Assembly: GCA_037179335.1 (NCBI GenBank)
Contig: JAKZHN010000023.1
Coordinates: forward strand, 186,001 to 250,000
Direction of reading: 5' to 3'
DNA: 64,000 bases
Source of the DNA: Cyclaneusma minus
Taxonomy: Eukaryota; Ascomycota; Leotiomycetes; Marthamycetales; Marthamycetaceae
Part shown: positions 1 through 10,785 of the stretch, one piece after another
Layout of the letters: each line of letters opens with the position of its first letter
How positions within the stretch are numbered: the stretch's first letter is position 1
Notes under the pieces: generated by a model
Told to the model about the DNA's origin: nothing
What the model saw: the letters and a program-made list of their open reading frames with translations, nothing else
The model's database searches: none
Made by a program: the position numbers and the translations under genes

Positions 1-1497
1 TGCATTCATCCGCCTCATCTGCCACGAGACATGCTTGTGTTCGGGCATCCCATTTCCAACCAACATCGTGCCCTTATCTTGTCACTAAAATCTCAGATCC
101 CAAGTGTTCACTTTTCAGATCCACGATTCGGGGAATTCCTTGTTCCCGGGATGCGGGATTCAGAACTCCAAGTTCGAGGACTGAATGTTCAGTCCTTCCG
201 AAGAGCTCGGAAGTAGTGGCAGGCTATGTGGCACATGGCAAAGTGCTGAGCGTGTGACAGCTGTTTGCGTTTGCGGAATGTCTCATCAGGGCCAACCGAA
301 AGCGAGTCAGCCGAGCCTCTCAACCTCCAGGAACAGTCAACGACTCAACATGATTTCATATTTCTGGCGCGGATGATAGCCCCTCAAGACCCTGAGTTTG
401 GTAAGGAAGGTAGTCCCTGATTTTCACATGCAAGTACCTAAGGGGGTCCCATCGGCTTTTTGACATCGTCGATGATCGGTGAGCGAAGAAGGCGTACCTG
501 TACCTGACATGGCGGAAACTTTGTACATAGATGACACCTAAGGTAAAAGTGAAAGGCGGTCACTATCAGGGGCCCCTACCTTCAATGGATCAATTCAGCA
601 AGTCGATGTGAGACGAACAGCACACGTTGCTGTTCAATATGGAGGCCAAGGATTTATAATCACACATAAATGACAACTTCTAAGCTCCAAAATTGAAAAG
701 TGACAAAGTCGAATCTTGCAATGGAACCGGGAACGTGCTGATATTCTTCTCTCGAGTCTCGATACTCGACAGCTCTCCCGCTAGGTGCCGCACGGTATGG
801 GAGATGACTCGGAGTGGTATTCACTGAAGAGAAAGACTGAGAGAGCAGAAGAGATGGATGGAATCATGAATACTGAATAGTACTTCTTCGGCAACCGCTC
901 TACAACCAATCATCAATTCATCATCTGACATTGAGTCATTGACGACGATACCAAAGCCCATCACATGAGTACATATTTTCATTGACTTTCAGTTTTCACA
1001 GCTCTCATGCAACTGCAAGATCAAAGCAATACTGTAGATTCTGTAATTGTATATTCCACTCTACCGTAACTCTACTGCTCAAGCCCCCGTCAGATCACTC
1101 TTTGCTATCCACAAACAGGTAGGCATCAGACATTTCTTCCTCTCGCTCTGGCATGTCATATCCTCAAGACAGCCTACGCTGTGTGGCACAAAGGCTCACC
1201 GAAAAATCGCAAATGCTACCAAATCTGACAGTCATCGAGCGAGAGACGCTGGATGTGGAAGCGCCCACAGTCCAATCCGGGCCAACAAGCATGCAACGCC
1301 GTAATCTGCTGAAACTCCCCCGTGGTATGCTGCCCCTTGCCGTCCTTTCGCTATGCCAAATTGGCAAAAAATCAAACAAAAAAAAAAACGCCAGACAGAT
1401 GCTTCTTCCCATCCAAAGCATGTATCCCCGATGATTTTCATAAAGAAGGCCGTTGGTGATTCGTATCAGACGTCAAACAGGATTCACAAATCCTTCT
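1..1497. other. Intergenic, no supported gene
   Basis: Only short, low-quality reading frames occur here and none resembles a protein. The stretch lies downstream of the SPT21-like gene, so its right end (about 1,380-1,497) probably holds that gene's 3' untranslated region. I see no repeat or RNA gene. Confidence 0.5.
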
Positions 1498-4400
1498 TTA
1501 CTGCTTCTGCTCCTCATGGGCTTTCGCCCTCTCCTCCCTCCAAGCCGCCACGCTCTCCTCATCTTTCTTCTCACGCCTATCTTGCGCCTCTTTGAATTTG
1601 GTGTCATAAGGCCTCTTGTCGTTCTCATCCAAGAACTCTGCAATACTGGCATAGCAACTCGCTGGCGGTGGCGTGCCCGCATCAGCCTCATCCTGGGCCA
1701 GCCTCTCCTGGCTCCTCTCCTCAGCGTATTGTTCAGCCACTTCTTGCTCGGCCAAGTCTTCCTCAGCGATGGCTTCCTCGCCATCAGCTTGCTGCATCAT
1801 TTCCTTCTCTTCCCCAAACAGATCATCTTCATCCCCAAGCGGTACGTCACCATCACACGCCTCCTCATACCCCTCCATCGGATCCCTTCGCCCCGCAGGC
1901 CTCCTCCCCGGCGGAGGGCTACTAGCCATCGGCAGATCAAGCCCCCCCGTATGCTCCACCTCCATCTCCAGTCCCAGCGCACTGAAATCGAAATCCGCAC
2001 CTCCGCTCACCATCTCCGAATGAAAAGCCTCAAAGTCAAATTCCTCAGTCATAGTGATATCGATGTCCACGCCTTCGAGGGACGGCAAGTCGGTATTGTC
2101 GATTCCATCCCCACTCAAATCATCCAGATTGAAGTCCGAAAATGGCTCGTGATTTGCGGTTGCGTCGTTATTGTTGGTGTGGCCTGCACTTGCATTTCCG
2201 GAAAAGTGGTGCGCATCAATAGATGTAAGCAGCTGACGCATCAATTTCGAATTTGGGGTTTCAATGAGGTTCTGCAGATTTGCGTGCGCGGTAGCAGAAG
2301 GGCTGGGTGTGTTGTGGTGGTTGCGTGGGGATCGGCGGGGCGTTAGACGGATGGTGCGGTGCGAGCCGGGGGTTTTGGCTTTGGATGGGGTTCGTTGCAG
2401 GGCGGCGATCAACTTGCGGGCGGAGGCGGTGAAGCTGGCCGATTTGGCAGATCGCGACACTGAGCGGGTTATGGGACGATGGGAAGGAGTGGGTCGTGTG
2501 GGGGTTTTGAAGGGGTTTGCTGGGGGAGTGCGTTTTTGTGTGGGAGTGGTTGGACAGAGCTGGGCCTTCTTGTCTCCTGGGAACTGGACAAGCTGAACGT
2601 CATCGCCGCTAGGAGTTCTAGGACGAGGAACCTCGGTGTTTTCTTTGTCGCTGCCGTTGAGAAGCGTGGGTGATTTCGGATGCGTGAGATTCAAGGCTGG
2701 TGGTGCCTGCATTTGGATGATGTTGGTAGTGACGTCGCCGAGGATTTTCACTTCGCCTTCTTTGCGTGGCGAAGGGAACAAGAGACGGCGGGTGTTGCCC
2801 AGATTCTCATCATCATCGATTGCGATAGGTTCAGCTGCACTTCCTGGGTCTCGTACTGGACTGGACTGGACGGCACGCCGTAAGACTGCCGCTGTTGCAT
2901 TATCCACCATGTCTGCAGAGCTCTTGGTGGGGCGAAGACTTGAGGCTCGTTGCTGAGCGCGGGACGGAGCTGCTGGATTAGCCTGACCTTGGTTGGAGAC
3001 AACTTCAGGCTCGCCTTCTTGAGTCATCGCCTTAGGACTTTGTGGTTGAGGAGAGTCTTGGTAGGCTGGCCCTGGAGCATCTGATTGAAATCCAGCATCC
3101 GAAGTAGGGTTGAAGCCGGCATCCGAAGTAGGGATGAAACCAGAGCTCGTGAATGGCTGGTTTGTCCCCTTCTTATACTGACGGCGATGTGCTGGCTCCA
3201 GAGATTTGTTCCATTGTTTTTCAGGCCGCGGGTACTTGTACTTGGACATCCATATTCCGCAAGCTAAGCCAATCAGTCAAGAAACTCAGGCGGGACAATT
3301 TAAAACTTACGATTGCACATAAGCATCCTGGTGAACGCTTTTTTATCCTCGTCGGCCGCAAGAAACTTCTTGAATAGTCTGTAGACTGTTGGCTTTCCGT
3401 CGGAATCCCGTGTCAAGATCTCAAGAGCGGTCACTCTGCCTGGGTTATCAGAGTATTCAATGAAACCAGGATCGCCTGTACAGTCTTTGTAGAAGCAAGT
3501 ACGCCATGTTGGGGTCTGGACAGCACCACAATTGTTACAGAATGGCGGCCTCTCCCCTTTTGCAATTGCTTCCTCAAGCTTCTTCCTGATCATTAGTCTT
3601 TTGCCTCGGGCGGTGCTGCTATTAGGAACCAGGTCTTCATCTGCAACGGGAGCTTCGGCGACCCCACCGGCTGCCGGGTCATCAAGACCAGCAAAAGCTG
3701 GAACTTCTGGGAGTTCGTCCAAGCGAGGCAAGTTCTGGATGGGCGAGGTGCCGTCTCCAACTTCAGAGGGAGGTAGAAACTGCGACAGGTTCTGGTCGCC
3801 TTCCGAAGTCATGCTCGTCATACTCATCGTACGAGGCATGACCTTCCTTTGTGGCTTCTTCTCCGGTTTTGGCTTGGGTGGCATGGGTGGCAACTCATCT
3901 CTAGGCATACCGACTGGTATAATCAGATGAGGTGGCCTGGGTAGTAGCTTTTGCGGCAGATTATCGCGAGGACCAGGTTCTTCTTCAATCATGAAAAACC
4001 CACCCTGTTCGGAAGCCGCACGAGAAGCGACTTTGCTGGAAGGCTTCCTTCTAGAAGTCTTTGGGGGTGCTCGACGGCGCGGGACTTGCTTGGCAGCGAT
4101 GGCGATATCTTCCTCATCAATAGGCCTGTCGCTGTCCACATCCATACCGGCGTCCGCATCCGTACCTGCATCCACATCCATAGTGGCGTCTGCATCGTTT
4201 TCGCGGAGACCAGGCTCAGCTGATTCACGCACTGATCCACTGTAAAAACCCGAGTCGTGGCTAGGCATCTTTGGAAGAACCGGGCTAGACTGCAATACTG
4301 GGCTCGATGGTAGTGGTGAAGCTGTCCTCATCACTGGCGACGCTGTTCTTAGTACGGGCGGGCTCGAGCCAATATCAGGCGGTGTGTCGCCTAGGGGGCT

Positions 4401-5831
4401 TCCATTCTGCTCAGGAGTCATGGCAACATTTTGCTCAGGAGGAGTCATGGACGCTTCAATGGAGTCACGGATTGGTTCTGCGCCGTCAGTTGATGGAGGA
4501 GGACCAGAGCAGGGAGATTGGTATCGTCGAGGCGGCTGCTGGGACAGCGTAGATGGACGACGCGGGTTATTCTGTGGCAAAGAATCGGAACCGAAAGGCA
4601 CAGGTGTTGGGGCCCGAGGCAGGTCTTGCAGGTGACTGCCTGGTGCTGGAGCAGGGGCTATGGTGGGAGGTCGAAGACTCCGAATGGATCCATTTGTGCT
4701 GGCGGTGACACGCAATGAGTCTGCCCCCGAGCCAAAAGAGGACTTGGCGGCTGTGGCCTGCGTGACCTTTGCTCTCTTCCTTGCCGGAGGTCCGTCTTGT
4801 GTATTCTCTCCATCAGTTCCCTCTTCGTAACCAGAAGTATTGCCCTCGTCAACCTTCTTCTTTCTTGATCTCGACTGTCGCGTCGCTGGTGGTCGGCCAC
4901 GTCGCTTTGGGGGGTTTTGAGATGAAGTTCGTGGATTGCTCTTGGTAGATGGGGCTGGGCTAGGGGGACGGGTTTCATTATTGGTTGCCTCTTGTGCCAG
5001 AGAGTTTCCAAATGCATTCGAGGCATCTTGCGGGAGAATCTGCGGGCTTAAAATTTGTGGGCTCAACAACTGATTCACAACCTCCATGCTCGTGCCATCT
5101 CTTCTAGAATTTGTCTCCATAGTCGAACTTGCGGGCCTGGCCATGGGCTGATAAGGCGAGGGGTTTGTCTGAGCAAACGATGGCCTGTGGTCGAAATTCG
5201 TGAGCATGGTTTGATTCATTAATTGGTTTTGTGATACGATAGGCATCGGAACTAATCGTAGCTTAACCTCGAGCGTTTCCCTAATCCCATTCGAAAAAAG
5301 TCCAAGAATATTTTTGCAGACACGTCCAGTGACCAATTGGCTTGACTGGTTCACCGGCGTATTCGGTGCCGGGGGTGGTGCTGCCAGTGTCCGCGAAAGC
5401 ATGCCTTGCCCGACCAAGGGATGGTCACATTCGGAGTAGTCGTATGCGTAGACGGTATAGTCTTGTCCGGCCGTGGCCACGAGTTCGGGGCTGCATTGAA
5501 TAACTGCTTCTATGCAAGTTTTCAAATCAACGACACCGATCGAGGTAGTTTCGTCCATTGCTATCGTCTGGATATCGAGAACATGGGGCCATCGGGCTAG
5601 GCAATTCGTCTCGTTCTGGGCATCGAAAGTGTAGAGGACCTTGACTATGAAGCGGACACATGTTAGACTGAGAGCAAGGAGAAGCAGCAGGAATTAACAT
5701 AGTAAAAGAGGTAACGTACGCCTCATGGGCCTGACGGAGACGCCGGGATCGTGCTCGGGACTGGCCTGGAGTGGAGGAGGCGGGCCAGATGCCTTGGGCT
5801 GTCGACCCCGGGATCTCGTGGTGGACGACAT
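1498..5831 (-). CDS. SPT21: SPT21/Ams2-type GATA zinc-finger transcription regulator
   Basis: Spliced as complement(1498..3263, 3311..5644, 5720..5831), giving 1403 aa. The 75-bp intron 1 (5645-5719, GTACGT donor) and 47-bp intron 2 (3264-3310, GTAAGT donor) both restore family-like sequence. The start at 5831 opens MSSTTRSRGRQPK. The Ams2/SPT21 N-terminal domain follows at about residues 38-150, with TNCLARWPHVLDIQT. A GATA-like finger lies at about 739-818: CNNCGAVQTPTWR, a long insert, then CNPCGIW. The last knuckle is created exactly by intron 2. The rest is Ser/Pro-rich and disordered, with basic stretches and an acidic C-terminus. In yeasts SPT21 and Ams2 control histone gene transcription and silencing in the nucleus; the same role here is inferred. 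Identity is strong from the N-domain plus finger; the low-complexity parts could hide a further small intron. Confidence 0.88.
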
Positions 5832-7262
5832 TGCGAGCAGTGGTATTCTGGGAAGTAAATGGAAGTACGTGAATAGGTCGGGGTCTGTGTCAACGCGATG
5901 GAAGGCCCGTTTTCTTGTGGCTGGTCATGCTCCTGGGTGTTCCATGAAAGTCGGGAATGAAATCGAGAATGTTGGTCGAGATGGGGGAAGGAGTTTGGTG
6001 CGAGGACGTGTCGGTGGGTCGGGCGCGTGAGTGTAAAGTGGTTGCTTTATTTGCTGTCGGTAGTATCGTCGCGAAGCGCGTTTGCTCTAAGCTCGAACCG
6101 CGATGTCAATGCTGCAGCTCTCGGCGCGAGAGGCTGGTGCCAAGCCTTTCGGCACACAGTTGATCCGCTCCGCTAGCTCGAGTTTCAGGATCTGCGGAGG
6201 CCAGTGCGAGATTGCCAGCTGCAGCAGTGCGTGATACGAGATATCAACAGGCGTTTGGGCACCACACCTTCTTCTGCCACACTCAAGTTGCAATTCGAAA
6301 GGGGAAAAAAGGAGGGAGGGTGCGGGGCGCTCCTTATATACTTTTCCCGGATTTCTGACGTTCTTGATGGAAATGCTCGCTGCCGCCTGCGTGACTCAGC
6401 AATATACCCTCCGCACCACATGCTTTCCAGCAACCTTCGTGTCAGCCAATTATTACAGCAACGCCTCACTTATCAAAGTTATACATTCGCTTTGCGCCAT
6501 TATTCCCGGAAGTCTGTATTCCTGCTGTTCCCGTCCATCGCACCATGCATCTCGCCAAAATTAAAACATCACCAACAGCCTGCTATTAAGCTATGCTATT
6601 ATCAACCTTGTCGCATCAAATGCAAGCATTCCAAAGCGGCTTTTGGAATCATTCAGCATCGGAAAACCGCATTGTCCCGCATCGCCTTTGCAAATAGAAT
6701 TTCTTGCGCTACATCTCGTACGCGCAGTAACTGAAGTATATACTAAGAGCTTGGAAAGCTACCACTGGTCGATATTATACGACGGCGATGTAATTGTACA
6801 TAATTAGAAGACTATGAAAAATGAAGGATTTCTGAGTTCTAGAAACTATGATAGGTTGAAGTAAGAACAATAGTCAAGTAGTACGGCTAGGAATTTCTGG
6901 GGATGACAGGGCGGTGTACGCTGGGGTGTCTGCGTAGACCGTGCATCAGCTTCGCGTCGAACGGTCGAATTTGATCTTCAAGCTGCAACATCCATCTTCC
7001 AGCCAGAGAAATCCTGCCACCTGCACCATGTGCTCTCGTGTCCTCCACTTTCCAAGACATTCGAGGACGGCCATTTGATCCTTCAGCTGAAGTTCAGCAA
7101 ATTCCGCCGCCACTCTCCATCCAGGCCACTCTACTTCTCGACGAGATCGGCCACGTGATCCCCGTGTCTAGAAAGTCTCTGGAGCGCCTCGGACGATCAG
7201 ATCAGCGGCACTGATCCCCAAATTCGAAAATTCGAAAAACTTCGCGACCAACGACGCAAACC
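5832..7262. other. Divergent intergenic region (SPT21 and 7.3 kb gene promoters)
   Basis: This 1.4 kb separates two divergently transcribed genes and must hold both promoters. Short reading frames near 6.1-6.7 kb overlap on both strands without family resemblance. I see no repeat or RNA gene. Confidence 0.45.
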
Positions 7263-8393
7263 ATGTTCCGTCTCCCCACAAAGTCACTGGCCAACGGGCT
7301 CCTCGCATCCCCCAAGCCCCTCCGACCAATCCTCCGCCACCGCCTCCCCACTCCCCCTCACCCATCATGTCCCCGCGTCAGAACCATATACGCCATGCAC
7401 ATCGCTGCCGAAAAGCCCAAACACAACAACTGGAACAAATCCGTCACCAACAACTACTTCCGCCTCCCCGACGACCTCCTCTCCACCACCCTCCACCCCT
7501 CCATCGCCCTCTCCTTCCCCCCACGTCACCAATCTCCAGAAAAGTCACTCGAAGGAATCCCACTCCAAGAAGTCCTCACACAACACCTCAAGCCCGGCCT
7601 CATCCTCGTCCAAAACCCCGACAAAAAATGCGTATTATGTCCTATGAGAGACGGCACCCCGAATTACCGCGACAGCAACCGCGGCCGCGGCGCCAAACTG
7701 ATTTACTTCAAAGACACGGCACCCCAAGAGTATTTCAAGCTCATGCTCTGGAAAGCGCATTTCTTCCTGACCAAGAAATGGAACGTCGAATTCCACATCA
7801 AAATCAGCAGCAAGGCGCCTTCAGCGATTGAAGAATTTTGCAGAGCTACGATTATGTATAGGCCGGATGTGATCATGAAAGCGATGCCTGAAGGAACGTA
7901 TTATCAGATCTATCCGTATATGAGTCAGAAAATGCAAGAGGTGGTTTGGGTTTTTGGGAATGGGGAGAACGAGAGGAAGACGGAGGCGTTGATGGAGGCG
8001 TTTGAGGCGAAGGCGAAGGGGACGTGGGATTCGGGGAAGGCGTTGGTGAAGCAGGAGCAGGACAAGAGGAAGAAAAAGGAGAAGGCGGAGAAGATGAGGG
8101 CGAAGAGGGTGAAGAGGAGGGAGGAAGAAATGGCTGCTAAGGCTTTGAGAACTGAGATGAGGGAGCTGGATGGGGAGCAAGGAGTGCGAGATGCTGGCAG
8201 CTCGGTGGTCGAGGCTGGGAAGCATGAGTCTGCGAATGGGCAAGCGGACGACGAGCAGTGGGAGCCTCATACACCCGTGCACAAGAAGCCGTTGAATCCG
8301 AGGAAAGAAAGCACACGCAAAAAACCAAGTCCTTGGAAGAAAAGAGGGAAGATTGGCGGGGTAGAAGCGGCTGATGGGGGGGGACCAGAGTGA
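7263..8393 (+). CDS. Putative mitochondrial protein with IF3 C-domain-like layout
   Basis: Single exon, 376 aa. The N-terminus (MFRLPTKSLANGLLASPKP) is basic, hydroxylated and free of acidic residues for about 40 residues, as in a mitochondrial presequence. A central region (about residues 120-260) contains LIYFKDTAP, then FKLMLWKAHFFL and WNVEFHIKIS, then a second helix-like stretch and YYQIYPYM with VVWVFG. This beta-alpha-beta-alpha-beta order resembles the C-terminal domain of translation initiation factor 3 (fungal Aim23 type), but it is a fold-level impression rather than a motif match. From about 240 the protein is a charged, Lys/Glu-rich helix and a low-complexity basic tail. The gene is certain to code; the mitochondrial location is likely and the IF3 role is only a suggestion. 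Confidence 0.72.
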   Translation: MFRLPTKSLANGLLASPKPLRPILRHRLPTPPHPSCPRVRTIYAMHIAAEKPKHNNWNKSVTNNYFRLPDDLLSTTLHPSIALSFPPRHQSPEKSLEGIPLQEVLTQHLKPGLILVQNPDKKCVLCPMRDGTPNYRDSNRGRGAKLIYFKDTAPQEYFKLMLWKAHFFLTKKWNVEFHIKISSKAPSAIEEFCRATIMYRPDVIMKAMPEGTYYQIYPYMSQKMQEVVWVFGNGENERKTEALMEAFEAKAKGTWDSGKALVKQEQDKRKKKEKAEKMRAKRVKRREEEMAAKALRTEMRELDGEQGVRDAGSSVVEAGKHESANGQADDEQWEPHTPVHKKPLNPRKESTRKKPSPWKKRGKIGGVEAADGGGPE

Positions 8394-8810
8394 GGGATGG
8401 TGAGAGATGGATGGGAGGCGGGGGGAGGGAGCGGATTGTGAAGGCTTGTGTGTCCAGTAGCGGCCGAGCTAGAGTACCACACTATTAAAAAGAAATGTAT
8501 ACTAGGAGGTAGCCAGATACCCTTTACATATGCAGGCACCCCACAAGAGCATCAAAGCATCTTCATTCTGAATTCGACGAACCCATATGGCTTGATATCA
8601 GCGATTTCGCTCTTCTAGCAAAGTCGATAGTGCCTAAATAGACATTCTAAACAGCGCTGTGGCTGTCATCCCGATCCCAGACGCCAAACTCCCCTCGCTA
8701 TGCAGTAGAAACACTTTTCCTTTTCCATTCCCACCTACCACCGGGCGGCAGCATATCTGCCTCCTGCAATTCCTGCAGATCCCGGGACATACGGGAGTAT
8801 GTGTGTAGGT
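8394..8810. other. Convergent 3' region
   Basis: These 417 bp lie between the converging ends of the 7.3 kb gene and CSL4 and probably contain both 3' untranslated regions. I see nothing else. Confidence 0.5.
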
Positions 8811-9690
8811 CTAGGACGGCTTGGCCACCTTCCGACTCTCACTCTCGCCCGTCTCCGGATCCCGAAACTCCTTCCAGCTCACGGGCACCATCGCATTGCC
8901 AGCCTCGCTCGTCGCCATAATGACACCCAGGTGGTTGCTTGCGGTGCTGAGGTAGTAGTTGCTCTGGTCGCCCAGCGAAATCTAACACACACCATATGTC
9001 AGCCTCCATCATCCAATATTCATATCCAACTCTCCGTCACCTCCGATTTCCCATCTTCATTTCCACCCTCCCCAACGTCCAATTCCCACCGTCATAACCA
9101 AGACGCCATTCCCCATACGTAGAAAATCGCAGCACGACGTCGTAATGAAGTGCAAGGAAACAAAGGGGAGAAGAACAGGGACAACGTACCACAACAGCCC
9201 TCACAATATCCCCCGGCCGAAAACTCTCCACAATCTTCACCTTATCCTTCTCGGTAGCCCTCACATCCTGCACTCGAATCAAGCCCTGCCACTCTCCCTC
9301 CAACACCGTCTCTCCCACCACCAAAATATTCACATTTGCCTGCTTGTTCGAAATCCGTGTAACCCTCCCCAGCACAACTGAATTCACTTCCGGCAGCAGT
9401 TCCGTTTTCTTGCCTTGCGCATCTTTGGTGTCGGAAGTACTGGCACCTGTTACACTCGTGAAATCGCGCAGCACGGAAACGGTGGGCAAGGTGGAAGGGG
9501 CGGCGGGCGTTATTTTGGTAAGGCGTTTTGAGGGACCGGGGGCCTTTGGAGGGATGGAGGTGTGGATGGGACCGAGGATCGAAGAGTGGAGGAGGGAGGC
9601 GTGGGTGTGCGTGCCGGGGCCGGGAAGGAAGGCGGTGGAGGGGCCGAGGGTTTGGCCGGGGATGGCGATTTGGAATTCTTTGGTCGCCAT
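8811..9690 (-). CDS. CSL4: Exosome complex cap subunit CSL4 (EXOSC1)
   Basis: Spliced as complement(8811..8981, 9190..9690), 223 aa, with a 208-bp intron (8982-9189, GTACGT donor, TTAG acceptor) that keeps frame between RAVVV and ISLGDQSNYY. The N-terminal beta domain has IPGQTLGPST at residues 9-18, the usual PGxxLG opening. An S1-type RNA-binding domain runs from about 95 to 190 (VVLGRVTRISNKQANVNILV, then LIRVQDVRATEKDK). The C-terminus carries the family's SWKEFRDPETGE and ends RKVAKPS. CSL4 caps the RNA exosome in nucleus and cytoplasm, for 3'-5' RNA processing and decay. Length fits the family. The intron is longer than its neighbours' but has good splice sites. Confidence 0.93.
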
Positions 9691-10126
9691 TGTTGTGGAG
9701 GTTGCGAATGCGCAGCGTTGAGTGGTGTTGCGTTGGATGGGTGTGATTCGAAGGCGCTCGCGATAATTTTGCGATGGAGTTGGCGAGGCTGAGAGATTTT
9801 GTCACGGCGGGGTTTAGAGTTGAGCAGTGACTTTATGCAGGGATGGAGCTTCGGTGGTGGGATTATGAGAGCTGCATAAAGTTTCAACGTGGGAGATTTC
9901 GATTTTGCTATTGGAAAGGGTCACTTGAAGAAAACATTTAGTTTGTAGAAATCAAGAGATATTTCGTCTTCACATGATGGAGTCTGCTCTAGCGCAGCCT
10001 TGTGCTCAGTGGGGCAAGATCTAGCGGCAAACGTCACGCGGCCGCCTTGCTTAGTCTTGGAGCTCTGTCTTGGAGCTCTGTCTTAACCCATTCCCAGCTC
10101 CATCGAGCTTCCCCAAGCTCCCCGCG

Positions 10127-10127
<1 letters not shown>
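9691..10127. other. CSL4 upstream region
   Basis: Short intergenic DNA that should hold the CSL4 promoter, read leftward. From about 10,016 rightward the sequence is repeated on the far side of the gap at 10,574-10,680. Confidence 0.45.
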
Positions 10128-10223
<96 letters not shown>

Positions 10224-10680
10224 NNNNNNNNNNNNNNNNNNNNNNNNNNNNNNNNNNNNNNNNNNNNNNNNNNNNNNNNNNNNNNNNNNNNNNNNNNNNN
10301 NNNNNNNNNNNNNNNNNNNNNNNNNNNNNNNNNNNNNNNNNNNNNNNNNNNNNNNNNNNNNNNNNNNNNNNNNNNNNNNNNNNNNNNNNNNNNNNNNNNN
10401 NNNNNNNNNNNNNNNNNNNNNNNNNNNNNNNNNNNNNNNNNNNNNNNNNNNNNNNNNNNNNNNNNNNNNNNNNNNNNNNNNNNNNNNNNNNNNNNNNNNN
10501 NNNNNNNNNNNNNNNNNNNNNNNNNNNNNNNNNNNNNNNNNNNNNNNNNNNNNNNNNNNNNNNNNNNNNNNNNGGGCAAACGTCACGGGGCCGCCTTGGT
10601 TTTTTTTGGTGCTTTGTATTGGTGCTCTGTTTTAACCCATTCCCAGCTCCATCGTGCTTCCCCAAGCTCCCCGCTCCCCC
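10016..10680. repeat. Duplicated gap flanks (probable misassembly)
   Basis: 10,033-10,127 and 10,575-10,674 are the same sequence (shared AACCCATTCCCAGCTCCATC and flanks). The right copy carries clustered changes, mainly toward T and G, in its first half. This looks like one locus assembled twice from opposite sides of a hard-to-read poly-C tract, with low-quality read ends on the right copy. Confidence 0.75.
10128..10573. other. Assembly gap: 96-bp poly-G run plus 350 N
   Basis: An unbroken G run of about 96 bp (10128-10223) leads into 350 Ns (10224-10573). The far side resumes with a degraded copy of the sequence before the run, which ends in a short poly-C tract near 10,677-10,699. A G run of this length is typical of dark-cycle G calling in two-colour short-read chemistry. 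The gap therefore probably does not represent real extra DNA. Confidence 0.85.
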
Positions 10681-10785
10681 GCCCCCCCCCCCCCCCCCCA
10701 CGACATCTTCTCCCTCACACGCATCACTCCCATTCTCACGAATGCCTACCAGCTCCCCGTAAGCTTCGCCAGCGACTTTCTCACC

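Noticed and set aside
1453..2346. 297-aa plus-strand frame
   Set aside because: It lies antisense to the SPT21-like gene, whose spliced product shows family sequence; the plus frame has only mirror-image low complexity.
6087..6734. 176-aa plus-strand frame in the SPT21/7.3 kb gap
   Set aside because: Cys/Arg/Ser-rich with no domain and no plausible splice partners; lies in a promoter region.
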